A stretch of DNA of 64,000 bases from an uncultured Ruthenibacterium sp. (GTDB taxonomy: Bacteria; Bacillota; Clostridia; Oscillospirales; Ruminococcaceae). Shown piece after piece: positions 16,574-25,593 of this stretch; within the stretch, counting starts at the first letter, position 1, and each line of letters opens with the position of its first letter. The notes below the pieces were generated by a model. It searched no databases, was not told the DNA's origin, and saw only the letters and a program-made list of their open reading frames with translations. The position numbers and the translations under genes are program-made. The stretch covers positions 55,833 through 119,832 of the forward strand of contig CALXBN010000006.1 in the NCBI GenBank assembly GCA_944386555.1, written 5' to 3'.

Positions 16574-18178
16574 TCAGGCCCAGCTCATATTGCCGATATA
16601 GAAATCGGCGACGGGGCTGGCGGAAACTCCCTGCAAATTCTTGTTGTAAGCAACTGCATTCACACCTGCGTACAGCGGAATCTGATAGGCGTTCTCATTG
16701 TTATAGGACATCAGGTCAGCCATCAGCTGCTTTCTGGCTTCCTGATCCTGCTCCAGCATAATGCGGGAATAATAATCCTTCAGCACATCCACACCCTCAA
16801 AGTACTTGTCATAAGTAAAGGTGGTTTCCATGTCGGGATTATAACTGGCGCCAGGGTTGCAGAAGTCGAACCAGACGTTGGTGTTGTCATAGATCACCAT
16901 ATCAGCAGTAGCAGCTCGCTGTGCTGCGCTGAAGGTTGCATTGTCGCAAGGGACAACCGCCACTGTGATACCTACTTCTGCCAACTGGCCCTGAATAATC
17001 TGTGCTGCCTTCTCGCAGGTAGAACCAGAAATCACATAAATTTCCAGCTCCCGGCCATCATAGTTGGAATTCGCTAAATATTCCCGTGCAGCATCCTGAT
17101 CATAAGGAATCACCGTGTATGTACCCTCTTCCGGGGAAGTGGGGAAGCCGGTGACCACATCAATATCCAAAATTTTTCCGTAACCATACAGAACGCCATC
17201 CAGCAGGTCCTGTTTATTGATGGCACTTTGAATTGCCATACGAAGATTCAGATCGTTGCGGATATAATCGTTGGCCCAGCCGAATGAGATCAGTGTACGG
17301 GTAGTGGAATCAGCATGGTCCCAAGTGGCGATGGAATTTTCCGCCATACGCGTGCAGGAAGCCAGATCCGCATTAATTACAACGTCTGCATCGCCGGATT
17401 CCAAAGCAACAAACTGTGTGTTAATGTTGCTGATCACCGTCACTGTTACATTCTTGATGGAGGGGGCACCAGCCCAATAATCTTCATTGGCTTCAAAAAC
17501 CACGTTTTCACCGCTGCTGCGGGAAACATATTTATAGGCACCCGTTCCGACAGGATTGGCGGCATAGCCATCGGCGCCACCCACTTCCTCATAGTAATCT
17601 TTACTGATGACAACGCCCATCTGCGTGCACAGCATATTCAAAAATGCCGGACTAACATGAGACATAATGGCTTTGCAGTGGGTATCATCAATTACTTCAC
17701 CGCCAGCCAGGCCGTTCAGCATGGATGTTGCAGAAGTCGGGTTTTCTTCCAGAGCGGTCTCCCAGCTGAACACCACATCTTCAGCCGTCATCTTATCACC
17801 ATTGTGGAAGTAGACATCATCGCGCAGCGTGAAGGTCCACTCCAGACCATCCTCGGAAACCTCATAGTCAGTGGCCAACCAGGGCATCGGGTTGCCGTCC
17901 TCGTCCAGCCGGAACAAGGTATCATAAATCTGCTGAAAGACAATGCCGTCACGGGTTTTGTCAGCCGAATAGTTTACGTTCTGCGGGAAATAACCCACCG
18001 GCTCCGCATATGTCACAACCGTCAGGGAATCCTTCGAAGCGGCGGTGCCATCGCCTGAAGTGGCACCAGATCCTGCCGTGCCCGTTCCACCCGATGAGCC
18101 GCAGCTGACTAATGTCATCGCAGTCAGAGCCAGTGCCATCATCAAACTGAGCACTTTGCGAAAGCGTGTCTTTTTCAT
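16574..18178 (-). CDS. Solute-binding lipoprotein, family 5 (DppA/OppA-like)
   Basis: 534 residues. Signal peptide with lipobox TLVSCGSS and a Gly/Ser/Thr linker to about 45, so membrane-anchored outside the cell. The mature region is an SBP family 5 fold: YFPQNVNYSADKTRDGIVFQQIYDTLFR, the WTFTLRDDVYFHNGDKMTAEDVVFSW signature near 130-160, and later NLRMAIQSAINKQDLLDGVLYGYG. Captures the solute for the DppBCDF channel encoded next to it. Start ATG 18178 with AAGGAGGAAA. Its upstream region carries a TTGTATACAA operator (18258-18271), implying GntR/FCD control. Confidence 0.92.
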   Translation of the reverse strand: MKKTRFRKVLSLMMALALTAMTLVSCGSSGGTGTAGSGATSGDGTAASKDSLTVVTYAEPVGYFPQNVNYSADKTRDGIVFQQIYDTLFRLDEDGNPMPWLATDYEVSEDGLEWTFTLRDDVYFHNGDKMTAEDVVFSWETALEENPTSATSMLNGLAGGEVIDDTHCKAIMSHVSPAFLNMLCTQMGVVISKDYYEEVGGADGYAANPVGTGAYKYVSRSSGENVVFEANEDYWAGAPSIKNVTVTVISNINTQFVALESGDADVVINADLASCTRMAENSIATWDHADSTTRTLISFGWANDYIRNDLNLRMAIQSAINKQDLLDGVLYGYGKILDIDVVTGFPTSPEEGTYTVIPYDQDAAREYLANSNYDGRELEIYVISGSTCEKAAQIIQGQLAEVGITVAVVPCDNATFSAAQRAATADMVIYDNTNVWFDFCNPGASYNPDMETTFTYDKYFEGVDVLKDYYSRIMLEQDQEARKQLMADLMSYNNENAYQIPLYAGVNAVAYNKNLQGVSASPVADFYIGNMSWA

Positions 18179-18591
18179 TGTGTTTTCCTCCTTAATCGAA
18201 TTTCTTTTTTCTTGTTTCCCGGAACTCAAGCATGCAGTTCCGGTTAAGGCTTGAAATAATTGTATACAATTTCGCATCGCTTGTAAATTCGTGTTTTGCA
18301 CATATTCTGTGGCAAAAATTTATGCAAACCCCACAAATATTCGTTTCAATAAGGGAAAAATATAGAAACACCTACTTTTTGCAAATTAATTACCTTCATC
18401 TTGCTGCCAATTTTGCGGATACTTTTATTCCAATATTCTCCATTTGTATGCAATATCAGAAAAGCCTTCCGTTCTAAACATTGACAAGGATTGCGAATGA
18501 TGATTTAATAATTGTGGTGAAAATTAAGACCGGATGCAAATTCATTGTACTACCGTCACACGAAACGGGACAAGAACAGGAGGAATGGTGT
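18179..18591. other. Divergent intergenic region
   Basis: 413 AT-rich bases between the binding-protein gene (minus) and the PH-domain gene (plus). It holds the palindromic operator at 18258-18271 and presumably both promoters. An open frame on the plus strand at 18232-18477 has no ribosome site or recognisable protein features and is not called. Confidence 0.6.
18258..18271. promoter_or_regulatory. Probable GntR/FCD operator, transporter operon
   Basis: Perfect 14-bp palindrome AATTGTATACAATT about 80 bases upstream of the binding-protein start codon. Its core TTGTATACAA matches the known operator style of FCD-type GntR regulators and recurs at 28960-28971 before the second operon of the block. 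Confidence 0.7.
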
Positions 18592-19152
18592 ATGGCGCCC
18601 GAAAAAAGCCAACAGCCTGCCAGCCATTTCAGCAATATGTTGCTGCGACAATTCCCTTGGATCAGGAAACATCTGCAGCCAGGAGAATTTCCGCTTGCCC
18701 TGTCCTACCAAAAGGCCGAAATTCTGCCAGGTGTCTCACTTCTGTTAATCGGTGCTGTCGTTCTGCTGGATTCACTGTTGCATCCGGCAGCTTTTGGCCA
18801 CCCTCTGTTGGTAGTTCCGGTGGTGCTGGCTGGCGCGGTACTTCTCTACAGCGGTATCTGGCTGCTGTTGTTTGCTAAACGCACTTATGTCCTGGTGACT
18901 TCTCACCGGCTCATCTATCAAAAAATGGATCTGCTGGGCAAGCCCGGCCGGAGCATCACAATTCTGCGCAGCGATATCAAACGCGCCAGTTTTTTGAAAA
19001 GCACCGTCATGTATCTCATCCGGCGGGGCGATGGCGCAGTATCTCTCACGTTACAAAGCGGCAAGACCTACTTGCTTCCCAATCTGGTAGAAGGCGAACG
19101 TATTTGCTCGGCTTTGGGTGTCAGCCGTAGCTCCTTGTCCACACCACCATAA
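18592..19152 (+). CDS. Membrane protein with bacterial PH-like domain
   Basis: 186 residues. Two adjacent membrane helices (about 45-65, LPGVSLLLIGAVVLLDSLL; about 75-97, LLVVPVVLAGAVLLYSGIWLLLF) are followed by a bacterial pleckstrin-homology-like domain: YVLVTSHRLIYQKMDLLGK, then SITILRSDIKRASFLKS and a strand-rich end. Such proteins are membrane-associated with undefined roles. ATG 18592 follows AGGAGGA. It is the only plus-strand gene inside the low-GC block and separates its two operons; whether it belongs to the same system is unclear. Confidence 0.75.
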   Translation: MAPEKSQQPASHFSNMLLRQFPWIRKHLQPGEFPLALSYQKAEILPGVSLLLIGAVVLLDSLLHPAAFGHPLLVVPVVLAGAVLLYSGIWLLLFAKRTYVLVTSHRLIYQKMDLLGKPGRSITILRSDIKRASFLKSTVMYLIRRGDGAVSLTLQSGKTYLLPNLVEGERICSALGVSRSSLSTPP

Positions 19153-19210
19153 AGCGCATACCACCAGTCTTTTGTGTTCCCCGAGAATGTTTCCCGCGAA
19201 ATGAGGAAAC

Positions 19211-19245
19211 AAAAAATGGGCCTGCAGCAATGCCGCTACAGGCCC
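19211..19245 (-). terminator. Terminator of the catabolic operon
   Basis: Arms GGGCCTG (19218-19224) and CAGGCCC (19239-19245) followed on the minus strand by ATTTTTTG, just beyond the glycerate kinase stop codon. It may also stop plus-strand transcription from the PH-domain gene. Confidence 0.82.
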
Positions 19246-19273
19246 TGTTCTGTCTGGATGAAGGAAACGTTAT

Positions 19274-20509
19274 TCACGAACCCACCAATGCCACCGCCAC
19301 ATCATTTACATTGGTTCCTGTGGGCCCGATGATGATCAGGCCATCCACTGCAGCCAGCGCGTGGTAGGCATCGTTTTCCTTCAGCGTGGCGACCACGTCA
19401 ATACTCTGTGCATCCAAAGCCTTCGCTGTCTCGCCGTCCACATATCCGCCTGCAGCATCAGTGGGGCCATCCGTGCCGTCGGACCCCACGCTGAATACTG
19501 CCGCCGTCAGGCCGGCGATGCCTTGCACAGCAGCCAAAGCCAGCTCCTGGTTACGGCCGCCTAATCCGCGCCCGGTCAGGTGAACCACCGTTTCTCCACC
19601 AGCCAGAAAAGCCTGCCGCCGTCCGTTTCCAGCATGAGTGCGGACTATTCCAGCCAGAAAACGTCCGGCTTCCCGGGCTTCGCAGTTCAGGCAGTCTGTT
19701 AGCACCAATGGTTCATAACCCAGCGCACGGCAAACCCGGGCCGCCGCAGCACACAACTCTCGTACGCTGCCTGTTATGTGTGTCTCCACGTTATTCAGCA
19801 CTTTCGGCGTCTCCTGGCAAAGGCAGTCCCTAGCCTGTTTACTCAAAATCAGATGATACTTTTCCGCAACAGCCAGCGCGTCAGCGCAGGTGCTGGAATC
19901 CGGACAGGCAGGGCCTGAGGCGATCATATCCAGCGGATCCCCCAGAACGTCACTGAGCACGATCTGGAACACCTTGGCCGGGGCACAATGCAGGGCGAAG
20001 CGTCCGCCCTTGACGGCAGACAGTCGTTTGCGCAGTGTGTTCATCTCCACGATATCAGCCCCACAGGACAGCAGCTGCCCGGTAATATCCTGAAGCTCTT
20101 CGCCGGATACCAACGGCTGTTCAAATAGCGCACTGCCTCCGCCAGAAAGCAAAAACAACACCGTGTCCTGGGGCTGAAGGCCAGCGGTGAGTTGCAGCGC
20201 AGCACGGGTGGCCGCGAAACCCGCCTCATCCGGAACCGGATGACCGGCCTCATAGCAGACGCAACGGAACAAATCTCCTTTCACATGACCATATTTTGTA
20301 ACAACAACACCGGCAGAGAGACGGCTGCCCAAATATTCTACCGCCGCGTGAGCCATCTGCCAGGCAGCTTTCCCCACTGCTACCAACACTGTGCGCCCGG
20401 CACCCGCCTCAAAATTCTCCAGCGCCCGGCGGACAGCCTGATCAGGCAGCACCGCCTGGATACTAGCGGCAACAATTTGATCAGCGTCTTTGCGCAACCT
20501 TTGATTCAT
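19274..20509 (-). CDS. Glycerate 2-kinase (MOFRL/TtuD-GckA type)
   Basis: 411 residues. It phosphorylates D-glycerate to 2-phosphoglycerate, feeding lower glycolysis. The N-terminal Rossmann-like domain shows VAVGKAAWQMAHAA and VVVTKYGH, then the signature LLSGGGSALFEQP near 122-134. The C-terminal MOFRL domain begins near 300 with FLAGGETVVHLTGRGLGGRNQELAL and carries SVGSDGTDGPTDAAGGYVDG. Length is typical of the family. Last gene of the operon, directly after tartronate semialdehyde reductase, whose product is its substrate. Start ATG 20509 with AAGGAAAGAAG upstream. A GC-rich hairpin lies in the 120-base gap before it. Confidence 0.93.
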   Translation of the reverse strand: MNQRLRKDADQIVAASIQAVLPDQAVRRALENFEAGAGRTVLVAVGKAAWQMAHAAVEYLGSRLSAGVVVTKYGHVKGDLFRCVCYEAGHPVPDEAGFAATRAALQLTAGLQPQDTVLFLLSGGGSALFEQPLVSGEELQDITGQLLSCGADIVEMNTLRKRLSAVKGGRFALHCAPAKVFQIVLSDVLGDPLDMIASGPACPDSSTCADALAVAEKYHLILSKQARDCLCQETPKVLNNVETHITGSVRELCAAAARVCRALGYEPLVLTDCLNCEAREAGRFLAGIVRTHAGNGRRQAFLAGGETVVHLTGRGLGGRNQELALAAVQGIAGLTAAVFSVGSDGTDGPTDAAGGYVDGETAKALDAQSIDVVATLKENDAYHALAAVDGLIIIGPTGTNVNDVAVALVGS

Positions 20510-20564
20510 ACTTCTTTCCTTTCCGGCGGTTCATGGGCCGCCTTTCCCTTCGGGCAGAAAAGCA

Positions 20565-20594
20565 GGCGCCGCCCGGCACAAGCCCGGCGGCGCC
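20565..20594 (-). terminator. Intercistronic hairpin between reductase and glycerate kinase
   Basis: Perfect 9-bp GC-only arms GGCGCCGCC (20565-20573) and GGCGGCGCC (20586-20594), followed on the minus strand by TGCTTTTCT. It is probably a partial terminator or mRNA processing site inside the operon. Confidence 0.6.
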
Positions 20595-20631
20595 CAAAGG
20601 AGGAACGTAAAACTGTTATGGGATCATCGCC

Positions 20632-21516
20632 TCAGCGTCCGATTTCGATACCTGTCAGCTTTTCATAATACTGTGCGATGGCACTGTGATCGGCTTGACC
20701 TTTACCCTGATTGTGCAGCCACTGCAGCACTTCCTGAACCTCAGCAGTCATAGGCACAGGGGCGCCCACAGCGTGTGCGCAGTCCAGCGCATTGTTCAGA
20801 TCTTTAATGTGCAGATCAATTTTAAAACCTGGGCGCGCATCGCCAGCAATCATCATCGGAGCCTTGGCGTTCATCACCGTGGAGCCCGCCAACCCGCCGC
20901 GAATCGCCTCGAAGACAAGCTGGGGATCCACTCCGGCCTTTTGGGCCAGGGTCAGCGCTTCGGCCAACGCCTGAATGTTGCAGGCTACAATGATTTGATT
21001 GGCCAACTTGGTGGTGTTGCCTGCACCGACTTCACCGCAGCGCACCACACTGGCCCCCATTGCTGAAAGCAGAGGCTTGTACGTCTCAAAGACCTCCTGC
21101 TTGCCGCCCACCATGAAGGACAGAGTACCGTCTATAGCTTTTGGCTCTCCGCCGGAAACAGGAGCATCCAGCATCTCGATTCCCTTCTCCGCCAAAACCG
21201 CAGCAATTTCCTTAGAGGCCACTGGGTTGATGGAACTCATGTCGATAAACACAGTGCCAGGGCGCATGTGAGCTGCCACGCCGTCTTCTCCCAGCATCAC
21301 TTCTTTGACTTGGGGACTGTTGGGCAGCATGGTCAGTACCACATCGCAGCTCTCACCGATTTCCGGCTGACTGGCCGCTTGAGCGCCGGCTGCTACCACT
21401 TCGTCCACATTGACCTGATTGCGGTCATTGACCAGCAGATCGGTATAGCCCGCCTTCAGCAGATTTTTCGCCATGGGTTTTCCCATAATGCCCAAACCAA
21501 TCAATCCGATTTTCAT
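20632..21516 (-). CDS. garR: 2-hydroxy-3-oxopropionate (tartronate semialdehyde) reductase
   Basis: 294 residues. It reduces tartronate semialdehyde to D-glycerate with NAD(P)H. The protein closely follows E. coli GarR/GlxR as I recall it: GLGIMGKPMAKNLLKAGY (nucleotide site), FIDMSSINPVAS, LDAPVSGGEPKAIDGTLSFMVGG, GNTTKLANQ with the catalytic Lys near 171, AIRGGLAGSTV and PGFKIDLHIKDL. It is upstream of glycerate 2-kinase, so the pair completes a route to 2-phosphoglycerate. The start ATG overlaps the esterase stop codon by four bases. The source of tartronate semialdehyde is not encoded by any gene I recognise in this window (no Gcl, no KDGluc aldolase). Confidence 0.94.
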   Translation of the reverse strand: MKIGLIGLGIMGKPMAKNLLKAGYTDLLVNDRNQVNVDEVVAAGAQAASQPEIGESCDVVLTMLPNSPQVKEVMLGEDGVAAHMRPGTVFIDMSSINPVASKEIAAVLAEKGIEMLDAPVSGGEPKAIDGTLSFMVGGKQEVFETYKPLLSAMGASVVRCGEVGAGNTTKLANQIIVACNIQALAEALTLAQKAGVDPQLVFEAIRGGLAGSTVMNAKAPMMIAGDARPGFKIDLHIKDLNNALDCAHAVGAPVPMTAEVQEVLQWLHNQGKGQADHSAIAQYYEKLTGIEIGR

Positions 21517-22619
21517 AACAAATCCATCCTTTCCAAAGATTGATCATATGCCATCCATTGGATGACCTTTGCCATTTCACGATGCACCCATTCGGCCTGT
21601 GGGCTTTGTCCCAACCGGTTCATAAAACCGTGCACCATCCCCCGGTACACGGAAATTCCTACAGGGACGCCGGCCTGGGCCAGCAAACTGGCATAAGCCC
21701 TTGCCTGCTGAGTAAGATAATCAAATTCTGCGCTGAAAATCCAGGTGGGTGGAAGCCCTGCAAAGTTCCTATCCTGCAGCGGCGAGGCATCCGGTGAATG
21801 ATCCTCCTGAGCTGTTCTGGTATACAAGCGGAATTGCTCCATCGTGCGTTTCAATGACAAAATCGCCGCTTCAATCCATACACGCTGCTCCGGGCAGATC
21901 TCGTATGAATCCAAAGAAAAATGATATCCGGGCACATCCGGTTCGCATTGGCTGAGCACCGGATACACCAACAGCTGCCCTTTCAGAGTCCCCAGACGCA
22001 TATTTCGATCCCGACGGGCACAGGCTGCTGCTAAATTCCCGCCGGCACTGTCGCCGCCGATCAAAATACGGCTACGATCTATCTGCAATTGTTCCGCCAT
22101 GCGCCAGATCCAACGCAAGGCGCTCCAGGCGTCATCTGCAGCGCACGGGAAGGGGTGCTCCGGCGCAAGGCGATATTCCACACTAAAAATAGCCGCTCCA
22201 CTGTACTGAGCCAGAAGCCGCATAGAATGTTCTACGCTGCGCCGTGATCCCATTCGGAATCCTCCGCCATGCAGATATACCAAAGCCGGACGAACCTGCA
22301 ACCCACCAATTGTGCGGTAACTTGTCATTGGAATGTTTCCTTGTGGGCCCTGCGCCGTTAGCTCTGTCTCCTGCAGTGGTGCGTCTGCCAGGTCGCAATC
22401 TGTAGGGGGCAAAGCGCGCAACGCTGCATTGTCTCCGCCGCACAGAGCTCGTACCCAGTCATTTTCTTTCTGCTCCGGATTCTGCATGAGAGCCAAGATT
22501 TCAGGTGCCAGCACTCCACGCCGCATTTCCTCCGGGATTCCATATTCTATATGTACAACTCCCGCCTGCCGGCATACCGTGCGTAGGCATCCCTCCTTGT
22601 CAGGTACGCTTGTATTCAT
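21513..22619 (-). CDS. Alpha/beta-hydrolase, hormone-sensitive-lipase family esterase
   Basis: 368 residues. It has the HSL-family oxyanion motif HGGGF near 127, the nucleophile elbow GDSAGGN with Ser near 201, the acid region around FSAEFDYL and a catalytic His in MVHGFM near 337. It probably cleaves a carboxyl ester in the cytoplasm. About 110 N-terminal residues precede the hydrolase core, possibly a cap. The start is uncertain: ATG 22619 lies inside the end of the kinase gene (20-base overlap) without a strong ribosome site; an AAGGAGGG further down has no in-frame start after it. Within the catabolic operon. Confidence 0.85.
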   Translation of the reverse strand: MNTSVPDKEGCLRTVCRQAGVVHIEYGIPEEMRRGVLAPEILALMQNPEQKENDWVRALCGGDNAALRALPPTDCDLADAPLQETELTAQGPQGNIPMTSYRTIGGLQVRPALVYLHGGGFRMGSRRSVEHSMRLLAQYSGAAIFSVEYRLAPEHPFPCAADDAWSALRWIWRMAEQLQIDRSRILIGGDSAGGNLAAACARRDRNMRLGTLKGQLLVYPVLSQCEPDVPGYHFSLDSYEICPEQRVWIEAAILSLKRTMEQFRLYTRTAQEDHSPDASPLQDRNFAGLPPTWIFSAEFDYLTQQARAYASLLAQAGVPVGISVYRGMVHGFMNRLGQSPQAEWVHREMAKVIQWMAYDQSLERMDLL

Positions 22620-23793
22620 AGGTCCGCCGGGCAATTCCCAGCTCTTCGTCGGTGGGGATCACAAAAACTCTCACCTTTGAGCCACTACCAGTCAGTTCCT
22701 GCTGCGTCCCATGGCAAGCTGCATTCTTTTCTTCATCAAGTACGACTCCCAAAACCCCAAGTTTGTCACAAACACGTTTCCTCAAAGTACTGTCATTTTC
22801 ACCGATTCCCGCAGTGAACACAAGAAAATCCAAGCCACACAGATCCATGTAAAATGCACCAATATAATGAACAATTCCGCTGACAAATACATCAATTGCC
22901 AGCTGGGCTCGTTGGTTTCCCTCCTGCGCCGCAGCCTCTACATATCGCAGATCACTGCTGACACCAGAAATTCCCAACAATCCACCTTTCTTTCCAAATC
23001 CTTCACGGATCTCCTCCTCGCTCAGCCCTTCATGGCGCAGGAATTCATACAAATCGCAATCCATATCCCCCACCCGCGCTGCGTGAATCAACCCGGACTG
23101 CAGAGACATACCAAAGCTTGTATCAATACTTTTTCCATCTTGAATGGCGCACACCGAGGAACTTCCACCCAGATGGCAGGAGATGGCCCGATATTTACTG
23201 CCGGCGATTTCCCCCAACACGTCCGCAATATACCCATGTGAAGCACTGTGGTATCCCAGTCGCTGTACTCCGTAGCGCTCATACCACTCGTAGGGGACAC
23301 CATATAACTTTCGTTCCAATGGGATTTCCCGATGAAAACTAGTCTCAAAACATCCCAGGAATATTGCATCCGGTAAAGCCTTGCGGATAACATTGATGGC
23401 CTGCAGGTGTCCGGCATTGTGAAGCGGTGCCAGCGGCATCCAGGCACGCATTCCCTCCAGCACTTCCTCGGTCAACTCATGGTTGCCAAAGTGATTTTTG
23501 GAAATCGTTGTCTTGAATCCCACTCGTTCAATCTGTCCAACCTCGGATATCACACCAATCTGCGTATCTGTTAAGCAGCTTAAGCACCGGCTAACTGCCG
23601 CCTGATAATCTGGGATGGAAACGTTTTTTTCTTCTATCTGACTACCTGAACAACGGTTTTCATATTGAAAAATCGCATCATCCAGGCTGCCTACACGTTC
23701 TGCCTTGCCTTGAGCAAGCACCTGACAGGCAGGCATATCGTACAGTTTGAATTTCAATGAAGTACTGCCCACATTGCAGACCAGAATATACAT
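22600..23793 (-). CDS. Acetate-kinase-family (ASKHA) acyl-phosphate kinase, divergent substrate site
   Basis: 397 residues, full family length. ASKHA motifs are present: NVGSTSLKF (7-15), APLHNAGHL (122-130), CFETSFHREIP (148-158), HLGGSSSVCAI, the ARVGDMD arginine, and FTAGIGEN near 340. In acetate and propionate kinases the segment before APLHNP reads RVVHGGE, with a substrate-binding Arg. Here the aligned stretch is VGFKTTISKNH (91-101), so that Arg and the HGG are missing. The enzyme therefore probably uses another acyl phosphate. It takes the genomic place held by carbamate kinase in E. coli fdrA/DUF1116 loci. ATG 23793 is chosen over one six bases upstream by ribosome-site spacing (AAAGGAG). 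Confidence 0.85.
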   Translation of the reverse strand: MYILVCNVGSTSLKFKLYDMPACQVLAQGKAERVGSLDDAIFQYENRCSGSQIEEKNVSIPDYQAAVSRCLSCLTDTQIGVISEVGQIERVGFKTTISKNHFGNHELTEEVLEGMRAWMPLAPLHNAGHLQAINVIRKALPDAIFLGCFETSFHREIPLERKLYGVPYEWYERYGVQRLGYHSASHGYIADVLGEIAGSKYRAISCHLGGSSSVCAIQDGKSIDTSFGMSLQSGLIHAARVGDMDCDLYEFLRHEGLSEEEIREGFGKKGGLLGISGVSSDLRYVEAAAQEGNQRAQLAIDVFVSGIVHYIGAFYMDLCGLDFLVFTAGIGENDSTLRKRVCDKLGVLGVVLDEEKNAACHGTQQELTGSGSKVRVFVIPTDEELGIARRTYEYKRT

Positions 23794-23866
23794 ACACATA
23801 CTCCTTTCCGCCTTATCACGGCCCCCGGTGTATCGCGACACCATGCTATGCGGCTGGATTGATTTT

Positions 23867-24049
23867 TCAGATGCCGAGATCTGCCAAGAGATCCTGCATT
23901 TGCTTGTCGCCACCCGCTAAGGGGCGCCAATCCACCTGAACCACCTCGACATTCTGCTTTCCCAGAGCATCTCCGAACAGCCGGGGACCAATGTTCAGTA
24001 CCACCAACTCTGAATTGAACAGTTCCTGGATCCGATCCGTATTTGTCAT
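23867..24049 (-). CDS. FdrA C-terminal domain encoded as a separate small protein
   Basis: 60 residues beginning MTNTDRIQELFNSELVVLNIG and ending ADLGI. The pattern LNIGPRLFGDAL...VDWRPLAGGDKQ matches what I recall of the last ~50 residues of E. coli FdrA (INIGLRSFA...WSPVAGGNKK). Its ATG overlaps the stop codon of the FdrA gene by four bases, so the two chains are translationally coupled and probably assemble together. The upstream FdrA ends just where this domain would start. An FdrA split in this way looks functional rather than broken because the fragment has its own start in a coupled overlap. Confidence 0.85.
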   Translation of the reverse strand: MTNTDRIQELFNSELVVLNIGPRLFGDALGKQNVEVVQVDWRPLAGGDKQMQDLLADLGI

Positions 24050-25590
24050 CTGCCATCCCGTTCCTTTTTCATCTGTATGATCTTTGCCGCCAACTGCCCT
24101 GCCTGCCGGTTTGACCTGCAAACATAGACACCGGCATCCCGTAGCTTTTGCCGCTGAGCATCCGCATTCTGTAAATCAGCATCTGTGCCGAGTACAGAGC
24201 ATACTACTGCAATCTTTCCGCCGCGTGCACGTGCTGCCTCCATTGCTTTGGTCAACACTGGCAACGTAACGCCTGCCGGATCAATGTGCTCCGGTGGTGT
24301 CAGGATGAAATCCAGCAAGATCACAGCGGTTTCCGGATCTTCTCCCTCCTTGGCAATCAATGGCAACCGCATCGTAGGCTCCAGCGTAGGATGCGGCCGA
24401 CCGCGGGTAAATTCCTCTTCTCCGCTGTCTACCACCGTATTGCCCACGCTGACGCGGGAATCCTCAAGACGAAGCTCCGGAGAAAGGGGGCAGTTGGAGT
24501 GAATACCTCCGATGACAGGCTGCATTGTCTGCATTACCTCATCACAATAGGTACCTCCGCAATAAATGCCGCGTACGTACTTTTGCTGCGGACTCATGCC
24601 TTCAACTGCCTGCCTGGCCATTTGCGTCAACGTTTCGTCACTGTCAAAGGCAATCTCTTTACCGATCAAAGAGAGCGCCTGCTGTGCACATCCATCCAGA
24701 TCATTGGCCCACAAGGCACCGGTCGCCTCAACAAGAGACCGATCAACCCCCATCAGGCAAGCAACCACTGGTTTTTTGCACTGGCTAATGCGTACAAGCA
24801 ACGTTTGGAGCACACTGTCCGCCGGTTTGCGCGAAATCACAATAATATAGTCCGTATCAGGATCATTTTCCAGTGCATCGATCCCCATCATCATACTAAT
24901 GCCGCCCACTTGCTCTTTCAGGTCATTACCGCCTGTACCAATGGTCTGTGAAACACCGCTTCCCGCCTCATGAAGAAAGGCCGCCACATGCTGGATCCCG
25001 CAACCAGAAGCTCCGCAAATTCCGAAAGGGCCCCGATTGTTGATGCTGGAAAGAACAAAGGCAACACCATTGATATTGGCAACGCCGCAATCCGGACCCA
25101 TGCACAACAGCCCTTTTTCGCGTGCCAACTCTTTCATCTCGCGCTCCTGCTCCAACGGAACATTGCTGCTAAACACAATACAATGGAGCCCTTTGTTCAA
25201 CGCCTGCTTTGTTACTTCGCAGGCATATTCACCGGGAACGGCGATGGAACAAATGTTGGCCCGAGGATTTTCCCGAACCGCGTCATCAATGGTCACAAAA
25301 GATGTTTTTCCTATGCTGTTTGTCCGCTCATCTTTTTTTGTCTTGGCCATTGCTGCCTCAAATGCCTCTCGGCTATCTGCCCTCACTGCTACAACAAAAT
25401 CGTTCTCACCTGCGCTGCGCACGGTGTCGTCCGCCAAGCCCAGCTCTTCCATAGTCTGACGATTGCTCGCCGTCGCCATACCAGCATAAGCACTTTCAAT
25501 TCCAGCAGAATCCATCAGGACAGACATGGTAAACAGAGACGCCAGAGAATCCACATACGTGTTTTTCTGCAGAATGGTAAACAGCTCCAT
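24046..25590 (-). CDS. FdrA/AllF-like acyl-CoA-synthetase-related subunit
   Basis: 514 residues, related to the succinyl-CoA synthetase alpha/beta fold. Visible landmarks are CSIAVPGEYACEVTKQAL, KGLLCMGPDCGVANI near 165, FGICGASGCGIQ near 194, IGTGGNDLKEQVGG, and GRPHPTLEPTMR near 385 followed by LLDFILTPPEHIDPAG. In E. coli the homologue (FdrA, now AllF) with AllG and AllH forms oxamate carbamoyltransferase, which phosphorolyses oxalurate to oxamate and carbamoyl phosphate. Here the C-terminal domain is a separate gene. The DUF1116 partner is four bases upstream; no DUF2877 (AllH) gene is seen. The substrate is probably a related amide or keto acid, not proven. Confidence 0.88.
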   Translation of the reverse strand: MELFTILQKNTYVDSLASLFTMSVLMDSAGIESAYAGMATASNRQTMEELGLADDTVRSAGENDFVVAVRADSREAFEAAMAKTKKDERTNSIGKTSFVTIDDAVRENPRANICSIAVPGEYACEVTKQALNKGLHCIVFSSNVPLEQEREMKELAREKGLLCMGPDCGVANINGVAFVLSSINNRGPFGICGASGCGIQHVAAFLHEAGSGVSQTIGTGGNDLKEQVGGISMMMGIDALENDPDTDYIIVISRKPADSVLQTLLVRISQCKKPVVACLMGVDRSLVEATGALWANDLDGCAQQALSLIGKEIAFDSDETLTQMARQAVEGMSPQQKYVRGIYCGGTYCDEVMQTMQPVIGGIHSNCPLSPELRLEDSRVSVGNTVVDSGEEEFTRGRPHPTLEPTMRLPLIAKEGEDPETAVILLDFILTPPEHIDPAGVTLPVLTKAMEAARARGGKIAVVCSVLGTDADLQNADAQRQKLRDAGVYVCRSNRQAGQLAAKIIQMKKERDGR

Positions 25591-25593
25591 TTT

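Noticed and set aside
18232..18477. Plus-strand 81-codon frame in the divergent region.
   Set aside because: No ribosome site, covers the operator, and no family pattern.
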